Positions 1-12,060 of a stretch of DNA of 64,000 bases are shown piece after piece (within the stretch, counting starts at the first letter, position 1; every line of letters begins with the position of its first letter). The DNA is taken from contig VWZF01000302.1 in the NCBI GenBank assembly GCA_013396755.1, positions 1 to 64,000 on the forward strand. The letters are read 5' to 3'. The position numbers were made by a program, and so were the translations under genes. Below the pieces are notes generated by a model. It was not told the DNA's origin. It saw nothing but the letters and a program-made list of their open reading frames with translations, and made no database searches. The stretch is from Sclerurus mexicanus. Taxonomy: Eukaryota; Chordata; Aves; Passeriformes; Furnariidae.

Positions 1-26
1 CTTCCCCTTCCCCTTCCCCTCCCTTT
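1..26 (+). repeat. (TTCCCC)n low-complexity tract at window edge
   Basis: Three and a half CTTCCC-type units, cut by the window edge; the full length is unknown. Confidence 0.8.
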
Positions 27-3000
27 TATTTTTCGTTTCTCACCAAGATATCACTCTTCTCTAGTCTTCCCCATTCACACACATCTGCAGACACACATTT
101 TGGCATTATCTTACATTTCTTATGAAAGAGGGCTTTTATGATCCTTACTCATAAGTTTCCTTCCTCAGCTATCTATCAGGCAGGCAGATATGAATATTCA
201 GGAGTTCACATCAAGCATATGAAACCGAGGATACTGTTTAGATAAATATTTTGCTGCCATCCATCTACCAGTTACCTTCACCATTTTCAGCAGAAGAAAA
301 GGTATCTGTTCTCAAATGCAAAAGGATAAAATTAATCTGGTCCATGGAGAAAACAGTCCATGCTGAAGCTCAGAAGTATCTTTTTACTTGTCTCTTTGTG
401 GAGGATGTTAGGGAGAGGAGAAGATAAAAAAGAAAAACAAAACCAAACCTCAAACTGAACAACACAAAACTAAGAAACAAACAAACAAAAAAAAATTGAG
501 CAGCTTAAGATTTTGTGTGTATATGTTTTATATAAAAAGAAGTGTTATACAGAATATCAGCTCTTCTGGAGATTTTTTCCTATTAGCATTCTCCATTTCT
601 AAGCACCTGAGATCCTAAAAGTAATCTTCTGATATGATCAGGTTTTCTTTGCATTGTCATGGCTGCTCCCAGGGAAAACTTTAGTGATGAATTCAGTGGG
701 AACAAAGAGGAGTTGCTAATGAACATATTAATAAATCTTTTCATTAATGCATCTTTAAAAACTATGTCAGCTCCATTCTTTTTCTTCTTTTAAAATGTCT
801 TGTCCATGTTTCCATGAAAATAAGAGTTGCTTGTTAATACAGCTGGAAAACGTTTCAAGAGTCTTTGATTCTCCTCCATGAAACAAGCCCTGCATTTATT
901 GCGTCATAAGGCAGGGACTGGAGATAAGAGGTTGCAGCAAGGATAGCGTATGTTTCCTACAAAGCCTTTTGTGTGTACAGAGCTCTTCCTAAATGGCTAG
1001 TTATGGTCTTCTCATATTCTGTGGCCAGGTGCAGCAGCCAGACTCATATGGGAGTCAATTGTCTATATCTAGGGCATAGAAAAAAGGAGCAATCATAGTG
1101 TTTCCCATGAATGAGATACAGCTCTCTCTGTGGGGGAGTGTGACGAGCAGAAGACACAACTGTACCTCAGCCTGTGCAGAAGGCTTTACTTGGTTGTTTA
1201 TACCAGTCTGTTATTGCAGCTTTCTTTCCAAAGAGTCTTGGGATTAAGTACTAATAGATGTGTCTAAAACTATTAAGCGTTGCTAGATTGTGTTGTTTCT
1301 ATCACACACTAATCCATGGGTTGGGAAGGTGTAAAGGAGAAAAACGTGTGTGTTAGTAGTGTCATTGCCCCATGCTTTTATTTAAAGGCTGTGTGATCTG
1401 GACGGAGTCCATGCAATATATGGTGTACCCTTGCTCTCCCAAGCTTTGCAGCTTGGTGTAACTAGAGGAGCTGAAGGTAAAACTCCTCAACACTGCACAT
1501 CATAGTGTGATAAGAAACCTTTTCCCAATGAACAAGTGGCATCTGGCATGGACAAAGCTTTCAAACCAACTGGAGAAGAAAAATGGAGAAGGTCCCAGAA
1601 TTTGGGCAGAGCAGACGAAGAACTTGCTGTATGCCATGCTGACAAAGCACATTAGGTTAAGGAAGCTTAAGCAATCAGCTTAAGGAAGGGAAAAAGGTGG
1701 ATGCAGGTATTGCAGGTTCCCTTCTTGTACTCTGCTTATGGTTCTCCTAATATGTCTGGTCTTAAACTTTGCAGCTCCCTTTGTAATAGTGTATTTACCA
1801 GAGCAGTTCCAAGGTATCTTTTTCTCCACGTGATGAATTACAGCACCCAGAGCATACAAATATCATCAGGGATCATAATTTGCAGTTATGATGATGGGGA
1901 ACAGATTGACTGCACATGAAGAACAGGCTGGGAACTCCAGCTGTGAGAGTTGCATCATTAATTCATAACTGAGTACCACTCATACAAAGCTTTTTAAAAA
2001 AGAACCCTATTATGAAGAAGTAGAAGTAGAAGTAGAAGTAGAAGTAGAAGTAGAAGTAGAAGTAGAAGTACTTCACAGCAGAAAAGAAGGACATTTCTGA
2101 CACATTTATTGCTTGATCTTCATCCTGGAATATACCAACTCAGCAAAGTCCCATGTGACACTTGCTAAGCAAGCCTTTTTTAGCTACTTCCACTGGAGAT
2201 GTCTGACTGCTTCTTGCTTAGCACACATAATTTACTGCACACATTGCATGCGTTTATTTGCATTATAATTCTGAGCTTCACTGTGTCTGGACAAAAAGGT
2301 GATCATGAATTTGGAGTTAGAGCTGCAAATTTGTGCTTTTAATTCTCCACTAAAAATAGGCACTCAGAGAGATTCTGTGTTTATGGGTAAACTGAGGGGC
2401 ACAAGAGTGTTCTAAAATTCGTGGGTCTAGATCTATATCCTCAGCCTTCCGAACTCTACAGTGCACTGTTGCCATTGTTTCCCTACTCCAGCTCGCTGCT
2501 TTCCATAATTAGGAAAAAAACACAGTGGGAAGAGAACTGAGATACTTTGTTAGCAGGTCCCCAGTTTGTCAGTCCACAGCACATGTTGACAGATTATATC
2601 GACAGCACAAGCATGGGAGTTTTCTTTGGTCCCATCCTGATGTTCAGCATGAGTCTGTGGGCCCAGAGCTCTGTGGCTCTGGGTTCTTGCTCTTCTTCAG
2701 GAAAATCCTGTCTATAAACAGATGCAAAATAGAAATTACATAAATTCTGGCCAATATTGCTGAGAATACTAGAATACTCAGGCTAGGATGTCAAAAGTAA
2801 CTTTGAAGTGTAGATGTCCACACTTCAATCAGTGTTAATTCAGCTACCAAACAGGGAAAAATGGGAATTTTTCCTATCCTTGCAGAAAGCTTTTCTTCAT
2901 CTATTAAGCCAATTAATAGAATTTTGGCAAGTTACAGAAATCTGTTGTCAAAGTCTATTACTTAGTCAAATAAGAATGGAAGCCTTTATGCAGAAATGTA

Positions 3001-3389
3001 CATCTAAGAGCTGACTTCTTCCTCATGAGAATTTGATTCTTGCACAGCACTCTTCAGTGATGTTATGACAATCACAAATACCTGCTCTGCCTGGGAGCCC
3101 ATCCAAATGATGGATATGATGAATTCAATGTATTCCAAGTTTGATTCCTTTGCCAATGTCCACAGAATTTATAAAGTAAATGTTTCTATTGCTTCTTTCT
3201 TTGGTGGGTGACCTTTCTGTATGTGTTTTTTGTTTGGTTCTATGATGAGCTTCCAAACAACCTGATGTGATCACAGGAAGTAAAAATGTGTGAAAATTTG
3301 GGGTGACCAGAGTTACTTCAGAACTTCAGACATCAGTTCTTGCAAACACTTCTGTAAAAACTATTTCTCTTTTCAGTGCTTTGAGATGC
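27..3389. other. intergenic, no gene seen
   Basis: No supported exon or RNA gene on either strand; open frames are 72 codons or shorter with no recognised domain. The (GAAGTA)9 repeat is the only clear feature. Confidence 0.7.
2017..2070 (+). repeat. (GAAGTA)9 hexanucleotide microsatellite
   Basis: Nine perfect, uninterrupted GAAGTA units, 54 bp, flanked by 'tatgaa' and 'cttcac'. The purity suggests recent expansion and likely length polymorphism. Confidence 0.97.
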
Positions 3390-3878
3390 TTTGGCCCTTC
3401 AGTTCAGGAAGGATATTGAGGTGCTGGAGGGTGTTCAAAGAAGGGCAGTGAGGCTGGTGAAGGGACTGGAGCACAAGTCTTGTGAGGAGCAGGGGAGGGA
3501 GCTGGGGTTGTTCAGCCTGGAGAACAGGAGTCTCAGGAGAGACCTTATCACTCTCTACAACTCCCTTAAAGGAGGGTGTAGTCAGGTGGGTATTGGTCTC
3601 TTCTCCCAGGCAACCAGTAGTAGGACAAGCAGGCACAGTCTTAAGCTACACCAGGGGAAGTTTAGGTTCTACATTAGGAAGAAGTTCTTTTTACAGAGAA
3701 AGTGATTAGGCATTGGAATAGGTTTCCCAGGGAGGTGGTGGAATCCCCATCTCTGGAGGTGTTTAAGAAGAGACTGGATGTGGTACTCAGTGCTATGGTC
3801 TAGTAGACAACATGATGTTGGGTCAAAGGTTGGACTCGATGGTCTTTTCCAACCTAGCTGATTCCATGACTCTCTGAT
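3390..3878 (+). mobile_element. CR1 LINE, 3' fragment
   Basis: A 5'-truncated CR1. It starts in the end of the reverse-transcriptase ORF (frame reads KDIEVLEGVQRRAVRLVKGL, then LFSLENRSLRRDLITLYNSL) and runs through the 3' UTR (cattggaataggtttcccag, ggttggactcgatggtcttt) to a degenerate 8-bp-repeat tail, gattccatgactctctga. The ORF is broken, so it cannot be active. Confidence 0.95.
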
Positions 3879-6800
3879 CTGAGATCAGGATTTAGAGATC
3901 TTTTCAATTTTCCTTTCACTCATGCATGTATAAAAAAACCCCAAAGTTAAATGTTTTCATTAGGAAATCTTTGAAATCATATTTTAAATTTTTTTTGTCC
4001 ATGTTAAGGGTAGTTACTTATCCTTCCAATGGCTGAGCACCCATGCCTTCAATGGAAATGGAAGTATTTGGCACCTCATAAGACTGGGCCATTGTCTGAG
4101 TCCTTCTCACTTCTATGGGACTTTTAACATTAACTTCAATGAATCATAGGGATTGGGCATTTTTTGACTGTAGAATTTCCTGTTGTTCAGATAAAACAAT
4201 AGGACATGAATACCTAAGGGTTACCAGCATAACCAACCCCATTGCTAACCATGCACTAAGAGTAATCAATCATTCATTTTTAATGGGAGTTGCCTCTCAA
4301 GAGATCATGAACCCCATGATTGAGGAGCCCAATCAGGTAGGTATGACTGAAATCTTGCTTTGAAACAGATGTTATATACCCATAGATATTTAAGCAGGAC
4401 TTCAAGCTCCAGTGAATGCCAAGATACTTGCATTTCTGGTTGATATTCACATTAAATGCTATGCTGAATTCAGGCTGTGGGACTCTAATTTTGCAGCAGG
4501 AAGAACTTTGCAATCCAGAATCAAATAATGCACTCAAACATGCATTTAAGCATAGCCAAAAAGTCAGTACACTGGCAATTTAGAGAAACAAGTACACAGA
4601 AACAAACTCTGTCAGTGTTTGTGTTTAGGGATAGGAAAAAAGTAATTTAGTAACTCACACAAAATAATTGATGTAATGATTTATTTTGTACTTGCTCCTT
4701 GCTTTCAAGAGCTACTTATACAAGGACATGTGTTAAATTGTTCATTGAAAATATGAAATTTTGCAACTCTTTATTGGCCATCTACAAAAGCATGACATTA
4801 ATTGTATATACACAGAACACTGTCTTCAGCATGCTCTGCTGTGAGAAAGAGACAATAGCTCCTTGGCAAGGTGTTCAGAGTCATGTTTGTCATGGATGCA
4901 ATGGGGCAGTAATCTCTTCTCTTCTGCCAATTGCTTTCACCAGTGTGACAGCCACAAGACGATACAAAAATAACTAAACAGCTACAAACTCAATCCTCCT
5001 CTTCTTACAAAAGCTGCCCTACCCAACATCGGTCCAAGGCTATAGCTTTGTTTCTCCAAGGAAGTGCACAGGTTCCTACAAAGAACCAAGATGTTATTTA
5101 GGCCCTAGAATGCAAAGTGTGGACCAGACTGTTCAAGTTTCTGTGGGACATGGTTGTTCAAGGAGGTCCTACTAAACATTCTAGGTAGTGACAATGTGAA
5201 GCTAATATGATGCATTATGCTTCCTTTTTTATTCTTAATGACTGACCAGGGTTGGGATCTACTCTGGATGGGGCTGTTGAGAAAATAACAAACTGCCCTT
5301 GTTTGGAGACACTGTCAACACAGCTTTGTGGACAAAGAGTCATAGTCTTTGCAAGAGCATCCACCTCAGCTCAGTAGATTTTTAGGTAACGAAAAGGAAG
5401 TGCAGATGGAACAAACCTACCTGAGTATTTTCTTCCCCATCACTTTTGGCTAGAGCAATAATACAACAGGGGTCATTTTGGAATTACCTATAGCAGGTTA
5501 CTTTGGAGATTCCATTTTGTGGATGTCCCTAGGATCAGTCAAATCAGCATGAGTCAGTGGAAAAAGGTAGGTGCATCAGGGGGATAATCCAGCATGTCTA
5601 AGAGAAACATGAAGGGAAGCTGTAAGAGGAGGTGTGAACAGTGCCACCCACACATACATACCATGTGAACAGAATTATTTTCACATTACATAATATTTCC
5701 ACCCACCACCTAAAATCCAGGTGTTTAGATGGAGGAGTAAGATTCTCCTAACCCTCACATTGTAAAAATCCTAGCAATTGCTTTGCTCATACAAGAGTCA
5801 ATTGTTGGCAGGCAGATCCACACCTCTCAGCAGTAGCGTGCTTCCCTGCCTGGACTCAAGGCCTCTCAAAGCAACAGGGTGTACTGAGTGAGGTAATAAC
5901 TTGGAAAGGGTGTAACATCCACTGCCTTCTGTGTTTGGACTTTTTTGCTGGCAGGCTCTCCTCTTTTTACTCAGGGTTCTACCTGGAGAAATTTGAGCTA
6001 CATAGAACCAAGAGAGTCCTTGAGCATCTTAGACTTGTCCTCTCTAGTGTTGCTCAAAAGGTGTTCTGCAAGATCGGTGCATTACAACAGTGATGAATGT
6101 GGGGCAAATAAGTAGGAACCAGGCTTTCTGTGGATGTGCAACAAAGAGAAAGCACAAAATAGAGAGATAAAGAAGGTAAAATATGAGCTTGGATACATAA
6201 ACATGAGTTCTTTGCAGGTACCTATAGATTTTGTGGAATATTTGAGGCAACTCCCTTGAAAGCAAGGACTTAGGATTTACACTTGGTCATACCTGCAGCA
6301 AAAAAAAAAGAAAAAGGAACATATTTCTTAGTAGTCCTGATTCTCGTTTCCTATTTTATACTCAGGATCTCCAGCATGAACATGTTGTCTCTGATTTATG
6401 ATTCGCACATTTTTATTGGTCATGGTCTTTCAGAATAATTCACAGCTAAAGCAATTTTTGGGGCATCCAAAAGAGCAATGCTTAAAAATAAAATTTCCAT
6501 GACCTGCAGTGATTTAGTACCTGGCACAAATCCTAACCAACCCTACACTCAGCAATAAATAACTTACAAGAACAGCTTTCTTACTGTGGCATTACTTCCT
6601 CCCCTAGTGAACAAATAAAGGGTCCGACTCTGCATTCCACACTCAGGCAAAATTTCTGTTGATGTTAGTGGAACTTTCCCCTCAGGAGTTTAAAGTCCAG
6701 TCTCCAGTTGTCATAGTAGTGCATTGAAGCTGTTCTGCTCTGATCCCTGCATAAAACCAAGGTTCTCAGCTGGCTCTTACCTCCTAGTAACATTTGGCAT

Positions 6801-9800
6801 CACTTCCTATCATGCAACCCAGAACAGTTCTGGTTTTATATGCAGGAAACCAAGGCCCAGTTTGTGAGATAAAGTCATTTATACGTTGTTATAGAAAGAT
6901 GGAAAAACTGTTCTTGTAATGAACTTTGAGAAATGAGCATCATGGAGTCTTTTTGACTTGCTTTATGTATTACCAACACATGCTTCCGCAAGAACAGATA
7001 GAAATTAAGTAGTCACAAAACGCTGCTTGCTGTGCTCTATGTATAACACCTTCACATACTTCACACCATCAATAACTGCTGTAAAGTGCAATAACAAACA
7101 GCAAAATAAGTGTGCAAATGAAGCCTTAAGTGGCTAGAACAGATTCCTTTCTGAGAAGTCTTGCAAAGTTCTTTTCTGCTAAAAAAAATTGCTAGCAACA
7201 AATAATTTTTACTAGCACTGCAGAGCTAATGGAGCTGTAGGAGAGAATTCTGGATTCCTTTCTGATTCATGCCTCACAGTGGAATTGTTAAGTTCCAATT
7301 GCAGGATTTTTTATTTCTGGTGATGATGCATGAGCCAGAAAAGAGCAGAGGCCGAATGGTTACAGAGTTGGCATTCATGAAGGAGATTTCCTGGTAAAAA
7401 CAGCAAATCAGACCAGAATCCACAAATATGGACCCTCACACTTTCTTTTTTATGGGATCAGTTTTTCCTGGGTTATGTGTGAAATTTGGATACTTTTATG
7501 AAATATGAGTTACAGAGGGCTTTGCTGAGCTCCAATCCTGCAACGTGACATGCCTGGGCAGAGTGTAATATCGACAGCAAGGAAGGCAGAAGAACTCCAT
7601 GGGACTTAGCTGCCTACCCATGTGCTGTGCATTGTGAACTACTTATTGAGGGGTATAGAATTCTACTTAAAAGCTGCTTGAATTCTTTTTTGTACAGCTA
7701 TTTAATATCTAGAAAGCCTTCCATCTAGCTTTTTGGTATCCTTTCTCAAAGGAAATGAGGTTTTTTGACATCTTTTCCAGTCCAGGTAGATCCTTACCAG
7801 AAGTATCAAGTGGTCTATTGACTGCTTGGAGTGTTGGGGCTGATTCTATCAGGTTCTTTTACACCATGCTGTACAAAAGGACATAGTACACAGGAAGCTG
7901 TTTGCACCCAGAACCAATTGTAGCACAAACTCACCTAGAACAATAAACTATTGCCTTGGGTACCATTGCCCTGGCCGTCAAAATGTACTAATGACGTTGC
8001 ACTGTCATTTCAACTTTGAATTTACTTTTGACAATTCTTAGTACCCATGTTGCCATAGGCTTCCTTGTCCTAGTTTCCACATTTTTTTTCTTGTGAGAGA
8101 TCTGCCAAATCAAAAGTTCAAAAGAGATGAAAGAAGAGAAACTGAAGAGGAAGTGAAAGGGAAAAGGTCCACATGCTTTCCAGGGAAGTATCTGCCTGCA
8201 GCTGAGGATGAAAACAAAGCCTCAGCGCAGACAGGGTGAACAGAAAGGCATGTACAGGAGGCCTGCTGGCCCAGTATAAAGCAGGTAAAACAATACTGCT
8301 CTGAATTCTGGGAAAAGATAGCAAGCTCAATTTATTTTGAAGTGTCAAGTAATTCAGCCATTCTCCATTTAAAATCTAAAGAAAATCCTTCAAGAAATGC
8401 AATTTTTATCACAGTGTCTTGCCATACTTTCTCTTCCCCTTTCCTGTTGGCTGTCAGTGAACACACTGGATTATATGAAAATGAGGTAGCAGGATGTCTT
8501 TTGAAAGTAGATATAGAGAAAAATTGATGTAATAGACATAGAATTAGATCTATGCCTCCCCTTGCCTGGGAAACCGTACATGTGAAAGAGGGAAACACTG
8601 CCCTGGCCCAAAACAAATAGCAACCAAGCACCTGGAGTTGGAGGACACAATACAAACATATGTTAAGGGGATATCAAATGACATAAGGGATGAAGTTTCT
8701 TTGTCTCAGTTACTTTAATATTTTTGAGAGTGGAAGGGGGAGACGAGAGCCAGCAAGGACTCTGAGATGGGAATAGGGGAACATGTCTTGAAATGGTCGG
8801 AGTGAACCAGTAGACAAACATGCAGAAGAACAAGGGAGTAGGTAAAGAGTTTTGCAGTGTGTTAGAAGCACAAATAGAAATTCTCTGCAGGGTGTAGGAG
8901 AGGGAAGTTGGAGGGGTAATTTAGGTTTAGAAACATGACTCAAATAGCTGGTTTTGAGCCCTTTTCCAGCCCCAGGACATGGAACACAGACTGCCCCCCA
9001 CCTTCACATACAGCAGCCTGTGCTTGCACAGACAAGTGTATCTTCTTGGTCTGTGTACACCCTACCTTCTACCAGTGGGAGCCAGACAAAATCTATGACT
9101 AAGACATCTTTGCCCCCAAGGGGATTTCACTGCATCATGTGCTTAGCAACTTGTCTTTGAAATACCCATGGATGCGGTGTTGACTCCTACCCTGCAGTAA
9201 GCAAAATAAATGCCAGCAATGTACCATGAAGTGTCCCATGAATCTTGGTCCAGATACAATCCCTTTGCCTGTTTGTTGGCTAATATATCACTGCACACAG
9301 GGGTGGGACCTCATCAAAGAGAAAGACTGAAATACTGACAGAGCAGGAGCATCCATGGCAGAAAACGAGTCAGCAGGATCCCACTTCCCATCTAGTGAGA
9401 TGAAAAGGCTATTGTTTCTGGCAAAGACAATAGTTTTGAATAGTTTTGAACCTCAGGAGTGTGAAAACAGTAACAGATTTATGAATTCTTACTCAATGCA
9501 TGCAGCCACCAGCGTTTAGCCAGCACATGTGAGAAGCACAGATTCTATATGTGTTGAGAATGCCAGGGATAGTATTGGCATTGAGGAGGACAGCTAAGCT
9601 CATTTCTCAGTTTTTGTGCCCAAATTACATATGGGAATAACAACATGAAGTTGGAGGAACACAGTCAGATCAAAGGTCCATCTAGCTCAGCATTCTAGCA
9701 GGGGCTGGTAGAAAATCCTTAGGGAAGATCTTTAAGAAGGGGAAATGCAGAGACTGATGCTCTGTTTGGCATCCTGTCCTGGCTTCCAGCAATCATCAAC

Positions 9801-11526
9801 TTAAAGGCTTTCTAGACCTGGGGTTGTGTCCAGACCACCAAGTTTAACAGCCACCATGGACTTACCCTTTCTGAATCTGTTTAATCCCTTTTTGGACTCA
9901 TTACTCCATAGTTCTGTGATAGCTGCACACACAAACCCAACTTGGCAACTACCTGCACGTCTTTGTGTGGATGTGAGGATCCAAGCAAGCCTGTGCTCAT
10001 TAAAGGAAAAGAAAATGTAAGAATGCCTAGCCCTTAAAAGCCTTTCTTCCCTCCTGCTTTTGAATCCAGTTTCCTGGTTCCTCAGGGCCCTTCTTACTGT
10101 CACCCCTGCTTTCTTCCTCCTCTAAACCCTTCTGGAGGCAGATGTTGCAGGAAGCCTGGGCAGTGGAGTGGTCACTGTTACAGAGCAGTGATGATGAGCA
10201 GCTGCTCAGCACAAGTGGCACTGCTGGCAGAGAGCACATCAGGGGCTTGTTTTAAAGTGGTCCTGATACTTTATTTCACACAAGGGGAGGTGGGCTGAGG
10301 ATGATCCATATGAGCCTAGTAAAGCCAGGTCATACCTCATCTGAATGCTATAGTAAATAGTCCCTGAGGGACGGCCAAATTTTTTTTCTACAGCATTTAT
10401 GTGCTCCACTCTTCCTGGAGACCATGGGAGAGGGGGAACTAAGTCCCTTTAAAATCCATCCCTTTGGCTTTGCTGCTGGAGTCCCCATATCCCTAACAAG
10501 TGACCTCATCTTGAGAGACTGTAGGACAGGTGGAAGCTGTGGCTTTGCTGACTTCAGTTTGTATCTGGTCCCTGCCTGTTTCTAGGGAAAAGACTTACTA
10601 TTGCCAATGTCAGTGGAAAACTACACTCCAGGTTGGTAAGACTGCACCAGTAGCAATGGGATTTGGGAACAGGGATTTACATTAGTACTAAACCCAACCA
10701 TAGCTAAAGGGCATCACTAGTAGGATCCCACTACAGCCATGCTTAACACCAAATTTCCAATTTTGCACTATGTGGGACTCACAAGTTGAATCAGTTTTAT
10801 AATCTTATTTGGCCTTATTCTGAATACTTACAATGAACACTGCTTCCATTAAATACACTGGTATGGTCACAGCAGAGTTCACAGCTTTATAGGTTGATGA
10901 TGAATGATTGTGAGGGTCATTTACATTGTGCAGAACAAACCACCACCTGCCACTCCATTAGCCATTTGCCCTGCAGCAACCTCACTTCAAAGTCACAAGT
11001 CATCTTCATTACTGAGTTTTTCAAGAGTGTCTTTGAAGACTTTGGAGTCTTCTAGAGGCATTGTAAGATTATTATGAGCTACATGGGGAAATGAGAGTAG
11101 AAGTGTCAGACAGTTCCAAGGAAAAAATTGGATCTAAGAATGCAGACACCTTGTGCTTCCATAATATTTCTACCTCAGTTCTGGTCTGCTGAATGAAGGT
11201 CACAAAACAGAAGGGAATTGTTCCCAGGGCTTTACACTCCACTTCTTTGATCCAATATAGTCCTTCAAGCCACCTCACATGCATTTGCTGTGCCTAGTTA
11301 CGCTCCACTCCACCTATATTCCTCCACCTTCCATAAGGAAATTTCTAGCACAATTTTGATCTGAGATTTTTGGGTTTTCTGCTTTTGCTATGTGACTTGT
11401 AGTATCTGCAATATGGCAGACGACAAAAGAAATCAGAAGCAATGTAGCAACTCTTTCCAACAGAGCTGGATGCAATGAACCAGCCCTGCTAAGGAGAACA
11501 AGCAAGTCCCACAGGACAGTACATGC
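3879..11526. other. intergenic, no gene seen
   Basis: No exon supported. It contains the degraded repeat at 9655-9845 and weak remnants of old palindromic repeats around 4020-4150 and 6600-6700 ('aacttcaatgaatcataggg', 'gttgatgttagtggaacttt'). A 107-codon minus-strand open frame at 8332-8655 has no recognisable domain or splice context. Confidence 0.65.
9655..9845. repeat. old degenerate interspersed repeat
   Basis: 'caaaggtccatctagctcag' and about 100 bp later 'tgtcctggcttccagcaatc' and 'ctagacctggggttgtgtcc' resemble a repeat frequent in turtle, crocodile and bird DNA. Family not resolved. Recognition is from memory of the wording only. Confidence 0.4.
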
Positions 11527-12060
11527 ACAGAATCACCATAGAGTCATTGAATGGTCTGGGTTGGAAGGAACTTTATAGTCTAGTTCCAACGCCCTTGCCA
11601 TGGGCAGGCACACCTTTCACTAGACCAGGTTGCCCAGAGCCCCATCCAACCTGATCTTCAACACTTCCACGGATAGGGCATCCACAGCTTCTCTGTGCCA
11701 GTGCTCACCACTTTCACAGTAAAGAATTTCTTCCTAGTATCTAATCTAAATCCCACCTCTTTCAGTTTAAAGCTGTTTTCCCTTTCCCTATCACTACATA
11801 TTCTTTAAAAAAAATCATCCTACATCTTCCTTGTAAGCCTTCTTCAGGTACTGGAAGGCTCCTAGAAGATTTTCCCTTCTCCAGGCTGAACAAACTCAGC
11901 TTTCTCAGCCTGTCTTCATAAGTGGGCAGCTCTAGCCCTCTGATCATCTTCATGGTCCTCCTCTGGACTTGTTCCAGCAGGTTCACATCCTTCTTATGTT
12001 GAGGGTCACAGAGCTGCATGCAGAACTCAAGAAAGTGTCTTGTCAGCTTTACGAGAGCTT
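11527..12060 (-). mobile_element. CR1 LINE, 3' fragment
   Basis: Minus-oriented CR1. On the plus strand it opens with the reversed tail 'cagaatcaccatagagtcat' and 'gggttggaaggaactttata'. It then shows the 3' UTR and the end of the RT ORF, whose minus-strand translation contains LLEQVQRRTMKMIRGLELPT and RLRKLSLFSLEK. It is truncated and diverged. Confidence 0.95.

Noticed and set aside
3391..3705. 104-codon open frame as a host gene
   Set aside because: CR1 RT remnant, same block (VLEGVQRRAVRLVKGL) as in the other CR1 copies.
8332..8655. 107-codon minus-strand frame
   Set aside because: No recognised domain, overlapping frames on both strands of similar size, and no supportive context.
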